Below the pieces are notes generated by a model. That model ran no database searches. It saw nothing but the letters and a program-made list of their open reading frames with translations, and had not been told where the DNA came from. From a virus: DNA of 64,000 nt. The stretch lies in IMG/VR virus record IMGVR_UViG_3300036715_000626, positions 1-64,000 of that record, one strand, 5' to 3'. This document shows positions 26,575-36,400 of the stretch, piece after piece. Numbering within the stretch: the stretch's first letter is position 1; each line of letters starts with the position of its first letter. The translations under genes and the position numbers were made by a program.

Positions 26575-27930
26575 ATGGCACTATTTAAACGACTCTCTCG
26601 AGAAGACGTGGATCTTCTAGAAGAAGATCAAGAACCTCTAGACTTATCTCAAGTTATCGAAGATAACGATGACTTCCAAGCATCTCTAGAAGAGTATAAT
26701 GATATGTTAGAAGATCTTGATGAAGCTACTGAAGTAGCTGAAGAAGCTCAAGAGAAGGTAGAAGAACTAGAGACTCTGTCTCCAGAGGAGTACTCTCCTT
26801 ACGTAGTAAGAGACTCTATCAAGTTCTATGTTAACCTCTGTAAAAGAGTGGGTATCGAACCAGAACATATCTCTACTGAAGATATTGATAATGGCATCAA
26901 GTTATCTGTAGAGAGTATCAAAGAGACTATAATCAAAATTATAGAAGCTATCAAAGCATTCATAGCTAAAGTATGGAATGCTCTTAAGTCCCTGTTCGTA
27001 AAAGCACAAGTAGTTGTTAATAACGACGAGAAAATAGCTAAAGAGGAAACTCAAAAACTACTTGCTAAAATAAAAGAGAAAAATGTAACTCAACATGATA
27101 TAGATATGTGTCTAAAAGATACATCATTATCTATTGAAGATAACGACGATAAAATTAATAATACTAATATCTTAAAACCTATGTTAATCGAAATATCAAG
27201 ACGAATATCTGGATTCACTATGCTTCATCACAATGGATACGCTATGTTAAAAATATATGGTAAGTCCTTTCAGGAAGATAGTCTATTTAAATTAGTCCAT
27301 TTAACAGGTGATAATATAGATTTCTTTAATGGAACAGCTTCCTATGGTGCGGAACATATGATAAAATTTATACGTAACCACGAGCTAAAACTATTAAGTC
27401 ACAGTAGATTATTACCTACAGATTACGGTCACGATATTAAAACAGACCATATTATTGTGACTCCTGTTACATCCACTGGGACTAAGTTAACAATTCTTGT
27501 AAGAGTAACAAGAAAAGAAAGTGATTATGCTGGAAGAGGAACATATTCAGTAGATGATATAGAATATCTTGACTGTAAAGTTACCGATAGTTTTATATCT
27601 GATAATTGGGATACTCTTAGTGATATAAATAATTACACTATAAACACGCTAACAGATATTTCTAGAAATATAGATTTTAATAAAAATAAAATTAAAGCTA
27701 TAATGAGCATAACTAATAAGATAATAACAGAAAATGAAAAAATTCTTTCTGAAATAAATAAAGAAGCAAGCGATTATAAAAAGAAAGAAAATTTAGACTA
27801 TTATCAAAAAGTTATAAAAATACAACCTAGAATATGTTATGATATGATAAAATCTTTAATTTATCTTAATAGAACTAATCTAAAAATTATTTCATTTTTA
27901 GATAAAGTAGTAGATGTTGCTAAAAAATAA
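26575..27930 (+). CDS. Head-interior protein paralogue (copy 3)
   Basis: At 451 residues it shares with copy 1 the ordered blocks MALFKRLSREDV, an acidic coiled coil to residue ~75, HISTEDIDNG at 99-108 and LSVE at 110-113 as the predicted processing site, then KETIIKIIEAIKAFIAKV. The C-terminal half (from about residue 150) is Asn/Ile/Lys-rich and the gene becomes markedly more AT-rich from about 27600 onward, unlike its paralogues. A terminator follows at 27940-27967. Confidence 0.85.
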   Translation: MALFKRLSREDVDLLEEDQEPLDLSQVIEDNDDFQASLEEYNDMLEDLDEATEVAEEAQEKVEELETLSPEEYSPYVVRDSIKFYVNLCKRVGIEPEHISTEDIDNGIKLSVESIKETIIKIIEAIKAFIAKVWNALKSLFVKAQVVVNNDEKIAKEETQKLLAKIKEKNVTQHDIDMCLKDTSLSIEDNDDKINNTNILKPMLIEISRRISGFTMLHHNGYAMLKIYGKSFQEDSLFKLVHLTGDNIDFFNGTASYGAEHMIKFIRNHELKLLSHSRLLPTDYGHDIKTDHIIVTPVTSTGTKLTILVRVTRKESDYAGRGTYSVDDIEYLDCKVTDSFISDNWDTLSDINNYTINTLTDISRNIDFNKNKIKAIMSITNKIITENEKILSEINKEASDYKKKENLDYYQKVIKIQPRICYDMIKSLIYLNRTNLKIISFLDKVVDVAKK

Positions 27931-27939
27931 CTACGCAAT

Positions 27940-27967
27940 GTATCAGATAACACATGTTATCTGATAC
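27940..27967 (+). terminator. Hairpin terminator after head paralogue 3
   Basis: A 12-bp stem GTATCAGATAAC with an ACAT loop, followed by a modest TGTATTTATAT tract. Confidence 0.7.
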
Positions 27968-28025
27968 TGTATTTATATCCATTTATCTAATGTTTTAAAT
28001 TAATGATAATAACTAAGGAAATAGC

Positions 28026-29471
28026 ATGAAACTGTTTGACACTCTTGACCATAAACCGAAAACCTCTAACTCGACACTTTCTACTGAAATGATCGATATC
28101 CAAAAGAACGATTATGTGGTTCCTTTGCTAGAATCAGCTATCGGCGATCTTCGCGATAAGATGACGGAATTTAGTATCAATTCTACCAAAGAAGCTTTTA
28201 ACCATAAAACAATCTATCCAATAATTCAACGTATCGATGCTATCCTTAAAAAACGTTTTGGCTTTACTACCAGACATGTAAGTACTGATACAAGCAACTA
28301 CGCTATCTTTCCGGTTCCTCCTAAATCGTTTAACGTCCTTAATGATAATGTAGAGGAGTTATACACTAACATTTCAGAACATTTAGAAGATACTAATGTT
28401 AAAACAATTGAAGTTAAGCATGATTACCAAATCAATAACATACTTTCAGATTGGAAGCAGTCTATCGATTCATTAGAGAAAACTATGAACACTAAAGGTG
28501 TTTATATTGACTTACACCATGCTACTATTTCTGGATTACCAGATGATTATGTTCTCTATATGTTTGGAGACTTTAATTTCTTACTTAACGGTATTAACCT
28601 TTCTAATCGTGAAGTAGTGGCGGTTATGATGCATGAGATCGGTCATGGGTTTACGCATCTTGAATACAGCTATCGCTCGGTTAAAAATACGGGTGTTCTT
28701 GTGGATACTATGAAAGACAATTTGTTAAACAAAAACAAATCGTATCGTGAATCGTTAGTTCTCGCTTATGAAGAAACATTTCACGAGAAACTTACTGAAA
28801 CTGAAAAGAAAAATGCATTATCGGCTACTATAGCAGTAATGAATAAGTATGTTGCTAACAGTACCTATATGGGTGATTCAATTCACGCTTATACCGATTC
28901 GGAACAAGCAGCAGATCAGTTCTCTGGTAGATTCGGATTAGGAGCTGAGTTAGTTTCAGCGCTTAAAGCGATTACTGATAAGTACGGTAGTTTTGGTTTC
29001 TTAGCTGGACAGTTTGCATTACCATTAGTAGCAATCTTAACTTACTATGCTGTACTAGTACTTATTACAGGTGGATTAGCTGTTCTAGGTAATATAGCAA
29101 TTGTTACGATAGGTGTTATAACATTACTCAACTTGATTGTAGCTATCTTTACTAAAGGCGGTACAACTATACCTGAAACATATGATGAAAACAAGCGTAG
29201 AGCTATTCGATCTCGTAATGAGCTAGTTCGTCAATTACGTTTATCACAATTGAATAAAACTGAGCTTACTGCTATGTTAGGCCAGATAGAATTGACAGAT
29301 AAGTTAATATCTAAAATACCTGCTGATAAAGTGGGTATTTTTAATAGACTAGTTATAGCTATGTCTAAAGATGCTAAATTACACCGTGATTCTAAATACA
29401 CTGAACAACTTATCGAAGATCTTATGGAAAATGATCTTTACGTAGCTGCTGGTAAACTTAAAGCACTCTAG
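28026..29471 (+). CDS. Membrane-anchored zinc metalloprotease (M48-like)
   Basis: Residues 203-207 are HEIGH within MMHEIGHGFTHLE, the zinc-binding HExxH helix. A downstream DSEQAADQF at 291-299 supplies the third-ligand glutamate plus the aspartate typical of M48-like gluzincins. Residues ~326-376 hold two or three transmembrane helices. The protein begins MKLFDTLD, like the head-interior proteins on both sides, and has STLSTE at 16-21, a possible processing site. Lying between head paralogues 3 and 4, it may be packaged in the capsid and delivered to the host, or act on the host membrane; that is inference. The known phiKZ prohead protease is not, to my knowledge, of this zinc type, so it should not be assumed to be that enzyme. 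Confidence 0.88.
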   Translation: MKLFDTLDHKPKTSNSTLSTEMIDIQKNDYVVPLLESAIGDLRDKMTEFSINSTKEAFNHKTIYPIIQRIDAILKKRFGFTTRHVSTDTSNYAIFPVPPKSFNVLNDNVEELYTNISEHLEDTNVKTIEVKHDYQINNILSDWKQSIDSLEKTMNTKGVYIDLHHATISGLPDDYVLYMFGDFNFLLNGINLSNREVVAVMMHEIGHGFTHLEYSYRSVKNTGVLVDTMKDNLLNKNKSYRESLVLAYEETFHEKLTETEKKNALSATIAVMNKYVANSTYMGDSIHAYTDSEQAADQFSGRFGLGAELVSALKAITDKYGSFGFLAGQFALPLVAILTYYAVLVLITGGLAVLGNIAIVTIGVITLLNLIVAIFTKGGTTIPETYDENKRRAIRSRNELVRQLRLSQLNKTELTAMLGQIELTDKLISKIPADKVGIFNRLVIAMSKDAKLHRDSKYTEQLIEDLMENDLYVAAGKLKAL

Positions 29472-29501
29472 ATAGATATCGGGATTCCCGATATCTATCT
29501 A
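29471..29501 (+). terminator. Hairpin after the metalloprotease gene
   Basis: A 14-bp stem AGATAGATATCGGG with an ATT loop begins at the stop codon; the right arm runs into a short CTAT tandem array instead of a T tract. Confidence 0.6.
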
Positions 29502-29519
29502 TCTATCTACCTATCTATA
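29491..29519. repeat. CTAT microsatellite
   Basis: About six near-perfect CTAT units follow the hairpin. It may have grown by slippage from the hairpin arm, which itself contains TAGATAGATA. Confidence 0.6.
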
Positions 29520-29546
29520 TTATTGAATATAAAAACAGGAGTTCGT

Positions 29547-30818
29547 ATGAGAAAATTATTCGACATCAGCACAACAGGTCTTTCAATCGAAGAGTTAGAA
29601 CCACTGGTTCCGGAAGAAGGTAGCGATATCTTAGACGTAGCTGTAGACAGTAGCGATGATGAGATTGCATCTGAAAACAGCCAAATGCAAGCGACCCTTA
29701 CAGAGATCGAAACAGCTAACAACGTTGTTGAAGCTATCGATGGTATGATCGCTCAAGATAAAGCAGCTATTGAAGCTGGCGAACCAAGTGATACTTATGT
29801 TAAAATGTCTGTTGAGAACTTCCGTACCGTTCTTTCAGTTGTTGGTTTTAATGTTTCAGTACTTCAAGTCAGTTCTGAGTCATTTACAACTATGACTGCG
29901 TTACAGGTTCTTAACCTCTCTATCGAGGAAAAAGAAGAAGTTAAAAAAGGTATTCTCGGTAAAATCGGAGAAAAAGTTAAAGAAGTCGGTGAACGTTTCA
30001 TGAACACTATGCGACTTATTCGTATCGCTAACATGAATACGCTTAACGTTATTAAAGAAGTACGTTCTCGTATTGCAGCTTCTTCTAAAACACCTAGTAA
30101 GCCGATTAACAATCCTACCAAGAAAACAACTAACCGTTTGTTGTTCTCATTTGCATATCTCAATCTTAAAAAGCTTGATGATGAAAACTATATGAAACTT
30201 TGTAATGGTATCTTTGACTTTATGTTCCAAGTCGATAACATCAAAACAACCAGAGAGAACTTACAAAAACTTGTTACTGGTAACTATATCGATGTCAAGT
30301 TGGCTAGACCGGCTGCTAAAACAGATCTTGATAAAGATATCCTCGAAGCTCTTGATGAAAAACTTACCAAAAAAGGTATCGGCGAAGATAAACTTATCGG
30401 TTACTTCACTACACAATACTGGGACGTCGCTTACTTTAGTAATAAGTACATTGCACAACCTACCGGTATTTGTTTGTACAGCAAAAATCAAAAACCTACA
30501 TTCTTTAAAGGTGCTACGGGTTATCTTGAATTCAACGCTACACATTCATTTGATGCTCTTAAAGAACTTGATGATGTTGAATTACCTAGTATCGAAACGT
30601 TGACTAAAATTGTTAATCGTGTTGAGAAAGCAGTTCACGAATTCGATACTATCCTAGGAGAAATAAATGGTATTCAACGCTCTGTTAATGCTATCGGCGA
30701 CATTTCCCCAATCATCTACTTAAATATTCTTATCCAGCATTTAAGCAGTGCGCGTATGTACTACACCAAAGGTCTGCTACATATGGTCAACACTATGTTG
30801 AAACATTACAAGGCGTAA
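29547..30818 (+). CDS. Head-interior protein paralogue (copy 4, divergent)
   Basis: The true start is ATG 29547 with AGGAG five bases upstream; a TTG further up at 29523 merely extends the frame. The 423-residue product has the family plan, an acidic N-terminal part and two candidate processing sites, MSVE at 87-90 and LSIE at 124-127, then a lysine-rich amphipathic helix (EVKKGILGKIGEKVKEVGER). It is the most divergent copy, and the ISTEDIDNG block is absent. Inferred location is the capsid interior. Confidence 0.8.
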   Translation: MRKLFDISTTGLSIEELEPLVPEEGSDILDVAVDSSDDEIASENSQMQATLTEIETANNVVEAIDGMIAQDKAAIEAGEPSDTYVKMSVENFRTVLSVVGFNVSVLQVSSESFTTMTALQVLNLSIEEKEEVKKGILGKIGEKVKEVGERFMNTMRLIRIANMNTLNVIKEVRSRIAASSKTPSKPINNPTKKTTNRLLFSFAYLNLKKLDDENYMKLCNGIFDFMFQVDNIKTTRENLQKLVTGNYIDVKLARPAAKTDLDKDILEALDEKLTKKGIGEDKLIGYFTTQYWDVAYFSNKYIAQPTGICLYSKNQKPTFFKGATGYLEFNATHSFDALKELDDVELPSIETLTKIVNRVEKAVHEFDTILGEINGIQRSVNAIGDISPIIYLNILIQHLSSARMYYTKGLLHMVNTMLKHYKA

Positions 30819-30828
30819 TTCACGTTAT

Positions 30829-30855
30829 ACACTACCTACCACTGGTAGGTAGTGT
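30829..30855 (+). terminator. Hairpin terminator after head paralogue 4
   Basis: A 12-bp stem ACACTACCTACC with an ACT loop, followed by TAGCTTTATTA. Confidence 0.7.
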
Positions 30856-30900
30856 TAGCTTTATTACTAATTCTTTGATAAATACCTATAAGGAAATACC

Positions 30901-31353
30901 ATGATCCCTCTCCAAAAAGAATCTGTAAACAATCTTAAAAAAGTATTAGTAGTTCCCTCTACAGAAGAACGTGTTGTTGTGTATAACGGAATTGCTACTG
31001 TTGTTACCGCGCAAATTATACAACGCGGACTTATTGAAGGTAAAGATGGGTTAACTAGAGCTAAAATTTATATCAAAGAGTTCGTATTCGCTCTTAATGA
31101 AGTTACTATCGTAGACCGTACTCTTCTAGAGAAAACTATTCTTTGTCATCTTATGTACCGTGTTAACTATCTTAAACCGGATGAAGTATTTGAAAAAGCA
31201 AATACTCTTTCTGATTTCATGGATGTTTTCAAAGTCGATGATTACTTTAGTAAAAGCGAAATCGAACTTATCAATAACAATATCCCGTTGTTTAAACAAA
31301 GTTTGAACTATACTCAAATGGCTATCAACGACATCCTACCTGATATGGACTAA
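30901..31353 (+). CDS. Unknown small phage protein (150 aa)
   Basis: AAGGAAATACC precedes the ATG. The protein is helical and soluble with no recognised motif. It is followed two bases later by the start of 31356-32291, so the two are one transcription and translation unit, closed by the palindrome at 32294-32327. Confidence 0.8.
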   Translation: MIPLQKESVNNLKKVLVVPSTEERVVVYNGIATVVTAQIIQRGLIEGKDGLTRAKIYIKEFVFALNEVTIVDRTLLEKTILCHLMYRVNYLKPDEVFEKANTLSDFMDVFKVDDYFSKSEIELINNNIPLFKQSLNYTQMAINDILPDMD

Positions 31354-31355
31354 AT

Positions 31356-32291
31356 ATGTTACCTAAAAATGAACCTAGTTTGGATAAAACCAAACTTGCA
31401 GACCACAACATCATAACAAGACTAAAAGATTTTAACGAACAGATCACCGCTAGTGGTGTAGTATCTAGAGAAGATATTTTATCTCTTGAGGAATTTATCG
31501 GGGCAAGCATTATTACTGCTAAATCGCCTATCAATCTCTTTACCGCTACTAAATCTAGTATCGGTCTAAATGTAGTACGTGAAGTTGTTGAATGTGAACT
31601 AGCTGGATCTATCTCAGCTGGTAAAATCACCTATAACGATCTGTATGTAGTTACATCTGAAGTATATGGTAAACTTGATCACATACTTAAGCACCTTGTA
31701 TACCTTAAAAGCGTACCTTCTGAAATTATGGCTCGTTTTCTTAATGAAAAATATATTTGGTCATATGTAAACGAACATGGTATCGAAGGTAATGATATGA
31801 TAGACATAAGTAGTACTCTTCCTGTAATGAGTCTATTCCTGTATCGTAATGATTACCTTAGCGGGATTACTAGCATGATTGATACCTCTAATAGAACATT
31901 TGATAACATTAAACATTTAGCAAATGATTTATTACTTAAACATACTAATGAAGTAAGTACTGATTATACTCCATTGTTATCAGCGATTTACAGTAAATCT
32001 CTTTGGAAACTATTCTATAATGAAGCATATACCTTAGATATCATTACGGTTAGAAATATCGTAGAGATCTATAACGATATCGATTCGGTTATCGAACATT
32101 TTAATGGATTCATCGGAATGGTTAAAACAGACTATGATGATTTAACTGCTAACTACAGTGAATATATGTATAATGATAATAAATGGTTAATGCGTACATA
32201 TAACCATTATCGTAACATAGCGTCAGTTATCAACGATGAAGTGTCAGAAACGATTCTCGATATCCTCAAACAGTTTAAACAAGAATACTAA
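31356..32291 (+). CDS. Unknown phage protein (311 aa)
   Basis: The start codon lies two bases after the previous stop and has only a weak GGA six bases upstream, so its translation is probably coupled. The product is predicted helical and acidic. I see no catalytic motif or membrane segment. Its place at the end of the head-interior gene cluster suggests a structural or assembly role without proving it. Confidence 0.8.
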   Translation: MLPKNEPSLDKTKLADHNIITRLKDFNEQITASGVVSREDILSLEEFIGASIITAKSPINLFTATKSSIGLNVVREVVECELAGSISAGKITYNDLYVVTSEVYGKLDHILKHLVYLKSVPSEIMARFLNEKYIWSYVNEHGIEGNDMIDISSTLPVMSLFLYRNDYLSGITSMIDTSNRTFDNIKHLANDLLLKHTNEVSTDYTPLLSAIYSKSLWKLFYNEAYTLDIITVRNIVEIYNDIDSVIEHFNGFIGMVKTDYDDLTANYSEYMYNDNKWLMRTYNHYRNIASVINDEVSETILDILKQFKQEY

Positions 32292-32293
32292 AT

Positions 32294-32327
32294 ACATATA
32301 CTACTGGGGTACCCCAGTAGTATATGT
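32294..32327. terminator. Bidirectional palindromic terminator
   Basis: A 34-base perfect palindrome fills the convergent gap and touches the stop of the baseplate gene. Confidence 0.75.
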
Positions 32328-35182
32328 TATATTGTTTGTATTGTTAAGTTGATATCGTACTTAACGATTAACTCGTTATTCTTGTTTAACTCAAGTATCT
32401 TAGCAACTACTAACCGCGCAGTCTTATCGTTAATGATAAACGTTTCCATATCTCCGAATTCATCGATACCAGTAACCTTTACACCAACTACTGTAGAACC
32501 TAAGGTAGAAATAATCTCTGCTTTAATATCTGTAAGACTAATGGTTATCCCGTCAAGATGTTTATGAAGAATCCCGCCAATAGTGTTTTTCATATCATCG
32601 ATTTCTGTAGCAGTAAATGATGCTTTAGTTGTATATATAACTATTTTAGGATGTACCACATATTTCATACTTTTAACGATACTGTTAAGTTTAACATTAA
32701 CATCACGTGCTGTTTTATAAGACTTAAGTAGTATCTCTGTATTTTCAATCATCTTATCATTAAGAAGTGGTAGGTCAGCTACTAACCAGTTATCCATAAG
32801 ATCTAGTGTTGTAGCTAAGTAATTAATATGTGGAGTAGAGTTAGCTAATTTATACTCATACTCTAACATACAGATATCGATATAACGAATAACACCGCCA
32901 GTAGTATCGATTTTCGGTAACATATTGTCGTCGAGAATAATATCGCCTTTCTTATACTTATAAACTTGATCACCATTAGCATCTAGAACCGGAGCACCTT
33001 TATGGTGGGTTATATTATAAGCTATGTTACCAGCATTATCACAAGATATTGCGGTTCCTGTAACCGGATCAAGTTCAAATACATCCGTATCGTAATATAA
33101 CGGCATGTCATGTGTGTATGTCTGATATTTACGCTCGGTATACGCATTATACATACGGTTCCATAAGTAATTTAACTGCGTGCCAAGTTTAAGAGTAATG
33201 TTCTCTTTACTTAGAACAGTTAACGCTGAACTGTTAGTAACTGTGATATCGGATGTTAGATAATTTGTACTATCGACTAAAGACGAGTCTAAAGTATACA
33301 AATAAATGGTGGCGTCCGTTGTTATGTTAATTAACTTAGTATAGATATTAGAGACCCCGTTAGTTATCTCAAGATAGTTATCTTTGTTAATGTAAAGATT
33401 CGTAGAAATATCAAATGTCATATACTCAGTAAGTACGTCATAAACGCCAGGAATACTTACATATGTAGTACCACCAAATAACGGTATGGTTAACTGTGCT
33501 CCAAACATACCGATATCTAAATTCTTAAAGTTATCATCGCTAACAACTGTTAGATAGATTCTATAACAATCAGTTAGTTTAACTACGGTAAACTTATCGA
33601 CATTACAACTAGGCGCTACATTAGGGTTCTTACCAGAGATCTTCAAATTACTGATCATTGGTCTATCCATATCATACACACGTGTTTTAATAGCGGAATC
33701 GGTTTTATCTATAATATAATAATACGGCGTATAGAAATACTGTTTAGTATTAAAATACTGTATGATATCATTATTGGTCATAAGTTTAATTAAGGCTAAT
33801 TCATTATCTGTAAGAATAGTTACAATATTGTTTTCTTCTTTAAATACTGTCCCGGATTTAATAATAAAAATATCATTAACGTCGTCGATATACACTTGTG
33901 AATTAGCCGTTAATAGACCTAACTCTACTGTGGTTGTGTTAAAGAATATATCTTGTCTAGCAAGAATAAGTTTAGAGGTTAATTCCGGAGTATTCTTAGT
34001 AGCTATAAACAAACGGTCAGTGATAATATCAGCTGCTTTAAAGATATCAAAGCTATTGAAGTTAGTAAGTCTGTTAATAGCATCAAAGGTAATCGGTGTA
34101 TCAATAGCACCTGTAGCATTGTTTATGATAGAACTACGCAGAGCTTCAAGTGTAATACTGTTAGATCCACCTTCTACAATTGACGAACTGTTTGCTAATA
34201 TAGAAATAGACGTTACTGTTGACGCAGCGTTACTACCGGTAGAATCTCCAAAATTGATTTTGAAATCTTGAAGTGTGTATTTGTTAATCGGTAGATAAAG
34301 ATAGCCTTCTGTTTCATAGGTCTCGATAATAATTACGCCTGAGACGTTACCATCCACAATGTATACATCCGGAACACGATACAGGATCTCTTTTCCATTA
34401 ATCGAAATAAACACTGATGGTGTTGTAGGATCTACGTATTCTTCATTGTGAGACTTAACTAACTTAGCTTCAGTGTTATTAGTATAAGCATTCTTATAAG
34501 TCACATTAGAATAAAAATAATCATTCGTAATAGATGCGTTATAACTGAAACCTTCACCTCTGATAATACTTTCACTGTAGATGTTTCGTTTAACTTGACG
34601 CATACGGGTTTCAAAGATTATCCAAGAAATCTGAGTAGTATCGTTTGTAATAGCATTAGATAAAATACCTAAATCATTTACAGCAATATCTGAACCATTA
34701 GCGAATTGCTCTACAAAGACGCCGCCGGTATCGTATAGTTTAATACTGATATCATTAAGTAACGTAAAGGTGGTATTTAAGATAACGACCTCTGTATATT
34801 TAGGAATAATTGTTTCTACATAGTCTGTTCCAGACTTTCGATAACCTTTGTTTCTTAAATCTAAGACATTAATATAAAATACAATATTAGTTTCAGAAGG
34901 TACTGCAAACATATTTGTTAATTCAGCGTCTGAAAGATGGTGTACTAGATCGGTAGCTGATAACGCTAATTTAGGATATTTCTTACGAATGATGGCTCTG
35001 CCTTCAGCAGAAGCACTAGCTGATAACACAGCTGTGGATTCCAACAACATAGAGAATGGGTTCGTAGGATCGCTTATAGCTAGCGTATTATCACTAGCTT
35101 GGTCGATATACTCCAAAATCGTTTGTTGCACTTTGGTTGGATCGTATACGTATTGTAACATATCAGTTTTTGAAAGAGACAT
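32327..35182 (-). CDS. Baseplate wedge protein, T4 gp6 / Baseplate-J type
   Basis: At 951 residues it has the features of the large wedge protein that forms the inner ring of myovirus baseplates. Residues ~40-90 (DPTNPFSMLLESTAVLSA, then IRRKYP-like IIRKKYPKLA and HHLSDAE) match the N-terminal pattern I recall for gp6-like proteins. The C-terminal ~120 residues form alternating strands and helices (HKHLDGITISLTDIKAEIIS, VVGVKVTGIDEFGD) like the J-protein C-terminal domains. The middle is beta-rich. AAAGGA lies before the ATG, and 35246-36319 is upstream in the same direction. Confidence 0.75.
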   Translation of the reverse strand: MSLSKTDMLQYVYDPTKVQQTILEYIDQASDNTLAISDPTNPFSMLLESTAVLSASASAEGRAIIRKKYPKLALSATDLVHHLSDAELTNMFAVPSETNIVFYINVLDLRNKGYRKSGTDYVETIIPKYTEVVILNTTFTLLNDISIKLYDTGGVFVEQFANGSDIAVNDLGILSNAITNDTTQISWIIFETRMRQVKRNIYSESIIRGEGFSYNASITNDYFYSNVTYKNAYTNNTEAKLVKSHNEEYVDPTTPSVFISINGKEILYRVPDVYIVDGNVSGVIIIETYETEGYLYLPINKYTLQDFKINFGDSTGSNAASTVTSISILANSSSIVEGGSNSITLEALRSSIINNATGAIDTPITFDAINRLTNFNSFDIFKAADIITDRLFIATKNTPELTSKLILARQDIFFNTTTVELGLLTANSQVYIDDVNDIFIIKSGTVFKEENNIVTILTDNELALIKLMTNNDIIQYFNTKQYFYTPYYYIIDKTDSAIKTRVYDMDRPMISNLKISGKNPNVAPSCNVDKFTVVKLTDCYRIYLTVVSDDNFKNLDIGMFGAQLTIPLFGGTTYVSIPGVYDVLTEYMTFDISTNLYINKDNYLEITNGVSNIYTKLINITTDATIYLYTLDSSLVDSTNYLTSDITVTNSSALTVLSKENITLKLGTQLNYLWNRMYNAYTERKYQTYTHDMPLYYDTDVFELDPVTGTAISCDNAGNIAYNITHHKGAPVLDANGDQVYKYKKGDIILDDNMLPKIDTTGGVIRYIDICMLEYEYKLANSTPHINYLATTLDLMDNWLVADLPLLNDKMIENTEILLKSYKTARDVNVKLNSIVKSMKYVVHPKIVIYTTKASFTATEIDDMKNTIGGILHKHLDGITISLTDIKAEIISTLGSTVVGVKVTGIDEFGDMETFIINDKTARLVVAKILELNKNNELIVKYDINLTIQTI

Positions 35183-35245
35183 AGTATTCCTTTATTTATT
35201 TTTTATACTAACACGATATTCCGTCTAATGGTTACCTTGTCTTAA

Positions 35246-36319
35246 TTAGTTCATAATGTTTTTATACGTCTGACTGTCAGATCTAACATACCACTCTAAC
35301 TGAAGATATTTTGGATTGATATACGGATATCCTCGGTTATTGAATAATGATAATAACTCAAGCGGTATCTCTACCATATTACCACTGTATGGTTTACCAT
35401 TAGCCTTAGCATTAACAAGGTCCCGCATATCCTTATTGAAGATACCGGTAGTTCGATTGAACTCGTCAATTAGTATATCATCATTGTACATAGCACCCAT
35501 GCATTTGAAACGAATGTTGATATCTTTGTTCTGGTCGTTATAGTTCTGAGAATCTGAAAAGTCAAACATTCTACCGGTAGGAACATTCACTGGAAAACTC
35601 GCACCAGTGGCAGCTATCTTTTTAACGAAACGTTTAGACTCATCTAGTATAACTCGGTAGATACGAGTGTTGTAATCAATTTCATTTTCACGTATCATAT
35701 CTAAATAAGGCGACATCATACCTTCAAATACTTCTGATATATATTTAACCCATGTTTCCATCATTAACACGATTGGCTCGTCACGAACATTTCTAAACGT
35801 ACAGTCCATATCAAACGCATCTAAAACTTCAGTATAACCATCTCCAATAGACCACTGCTGTCCTCTGACACCTTGTTTAGAAGTAAAGGTTGGTAATACT
35901 ATGTCTGGCCATCCAGACATGTTCTTGATAGTGTTTGTTAGAATTGGAATAAACGCCATTTCGTTATCCACCAATAATGATCTAATTGGTTTTGTATCAT
36001 GGGTATATAATCTAGGATCTAACATATTACGTACGTACATATGAATACTTTGTTTATTACTAGAGAGCAATGAATACATTGTTCGGATATTACGTATATT
36101 AACAGTAGTCAGGTTTAACTGTGGTCTTGTAAAAAATGCTAACCCGAAACTATCTTTATTATCTTGGATCATAGGTTTAATAGTTTGATGGTTAATACCG
36201 TATAGATTATTCGATAGAGCTTTATCTAAACTACCTATATACTGGGTTTTAGCGAAAAAATCATCTAATGATTCTATCTTCGACAGATCGTATGTATCTG
36301 ATTTACCATTTAGCGCCAT
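35246..36319 (-). CDS. Conserved virion-type protein (357 aa)
   Basis: AGAGGA precedes the ATG at 36319; the frame otherwise runs back to a TTG at 36349 with no site. The DNKDSFGLAFFTRPQLNLT segment near residue 55 and the end segment RGYPYINPKYLQLEWYV are features I associate with a tail-associated virion protein of large phages. The gene precedes the baseplate wedge gene on the same strand, which supports a tail or baseplate role, though this is not shown. Confidence 0.8.
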   Translation of the reverse strand: MALNGKSDTYDLSKIESLDDFFAKTQYIGSLDKALSNNLYGINHQTIKPMIQDNKDSFGLAFFTRPQLNLTTVNIRNIRTMYSLLSSNKQSIHMYVRNMLDPRLYTHDTKPIRSLLVDNEMAFIPILTNTIKNMSGWPDIVLPTFTSKQGVRGQQWSIGDGYTEVLDAFDMDCTFRNVRDEPIVLMMETWVKYISEVFEGMMSPYLDMIRENEIDYNTRIYRVILDESKRFVKKIAATGASFPVNVPTGRMFDFSDSQNYNDQNKDINIRFKCMGAMYNDDILIDEFNRTTGIFNKDMRDLVNAKANGKPYSGNMVEIPLELLSLFNNRGYPYINPKYLQLEWYVRSDSQTYKNIMN

Positions 36320-36372
36320 AAAAAATCCTCTTATAATTATCTTAATCAAAGATATCTATCAATATTAATGAT

Positions 36373-36380
36373 TATATTAC
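36373..36380 (+). promoter_or_regulatory. TATATTAC promoter-like element
   Basis: GATTATATTACG lies ~20-28 bases before the start codon of the 36401-38497 unit. TATATTAC is the early-promoter core I recall for phiKZ, and it agrees with the ATATTAT cores elsewhere in this window. Confidence 0.5.
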
Positions 36381-36400
36381 GATAAAAGGGGAATACTAAG

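Noticed and set aside
28026-29471. The prohead maturation protease
   Set aside because: The enzyme is a zinc HExxH type with membrane helices, unlike the serine-type prohead proteases known for this phage group.
33762-34271. 169-residue plus-strand frame inside the baseplate gene
   Set aside because: It lies wholly inside a well-supported 951-residue minus-strand gene and has no ribosome-binding site.
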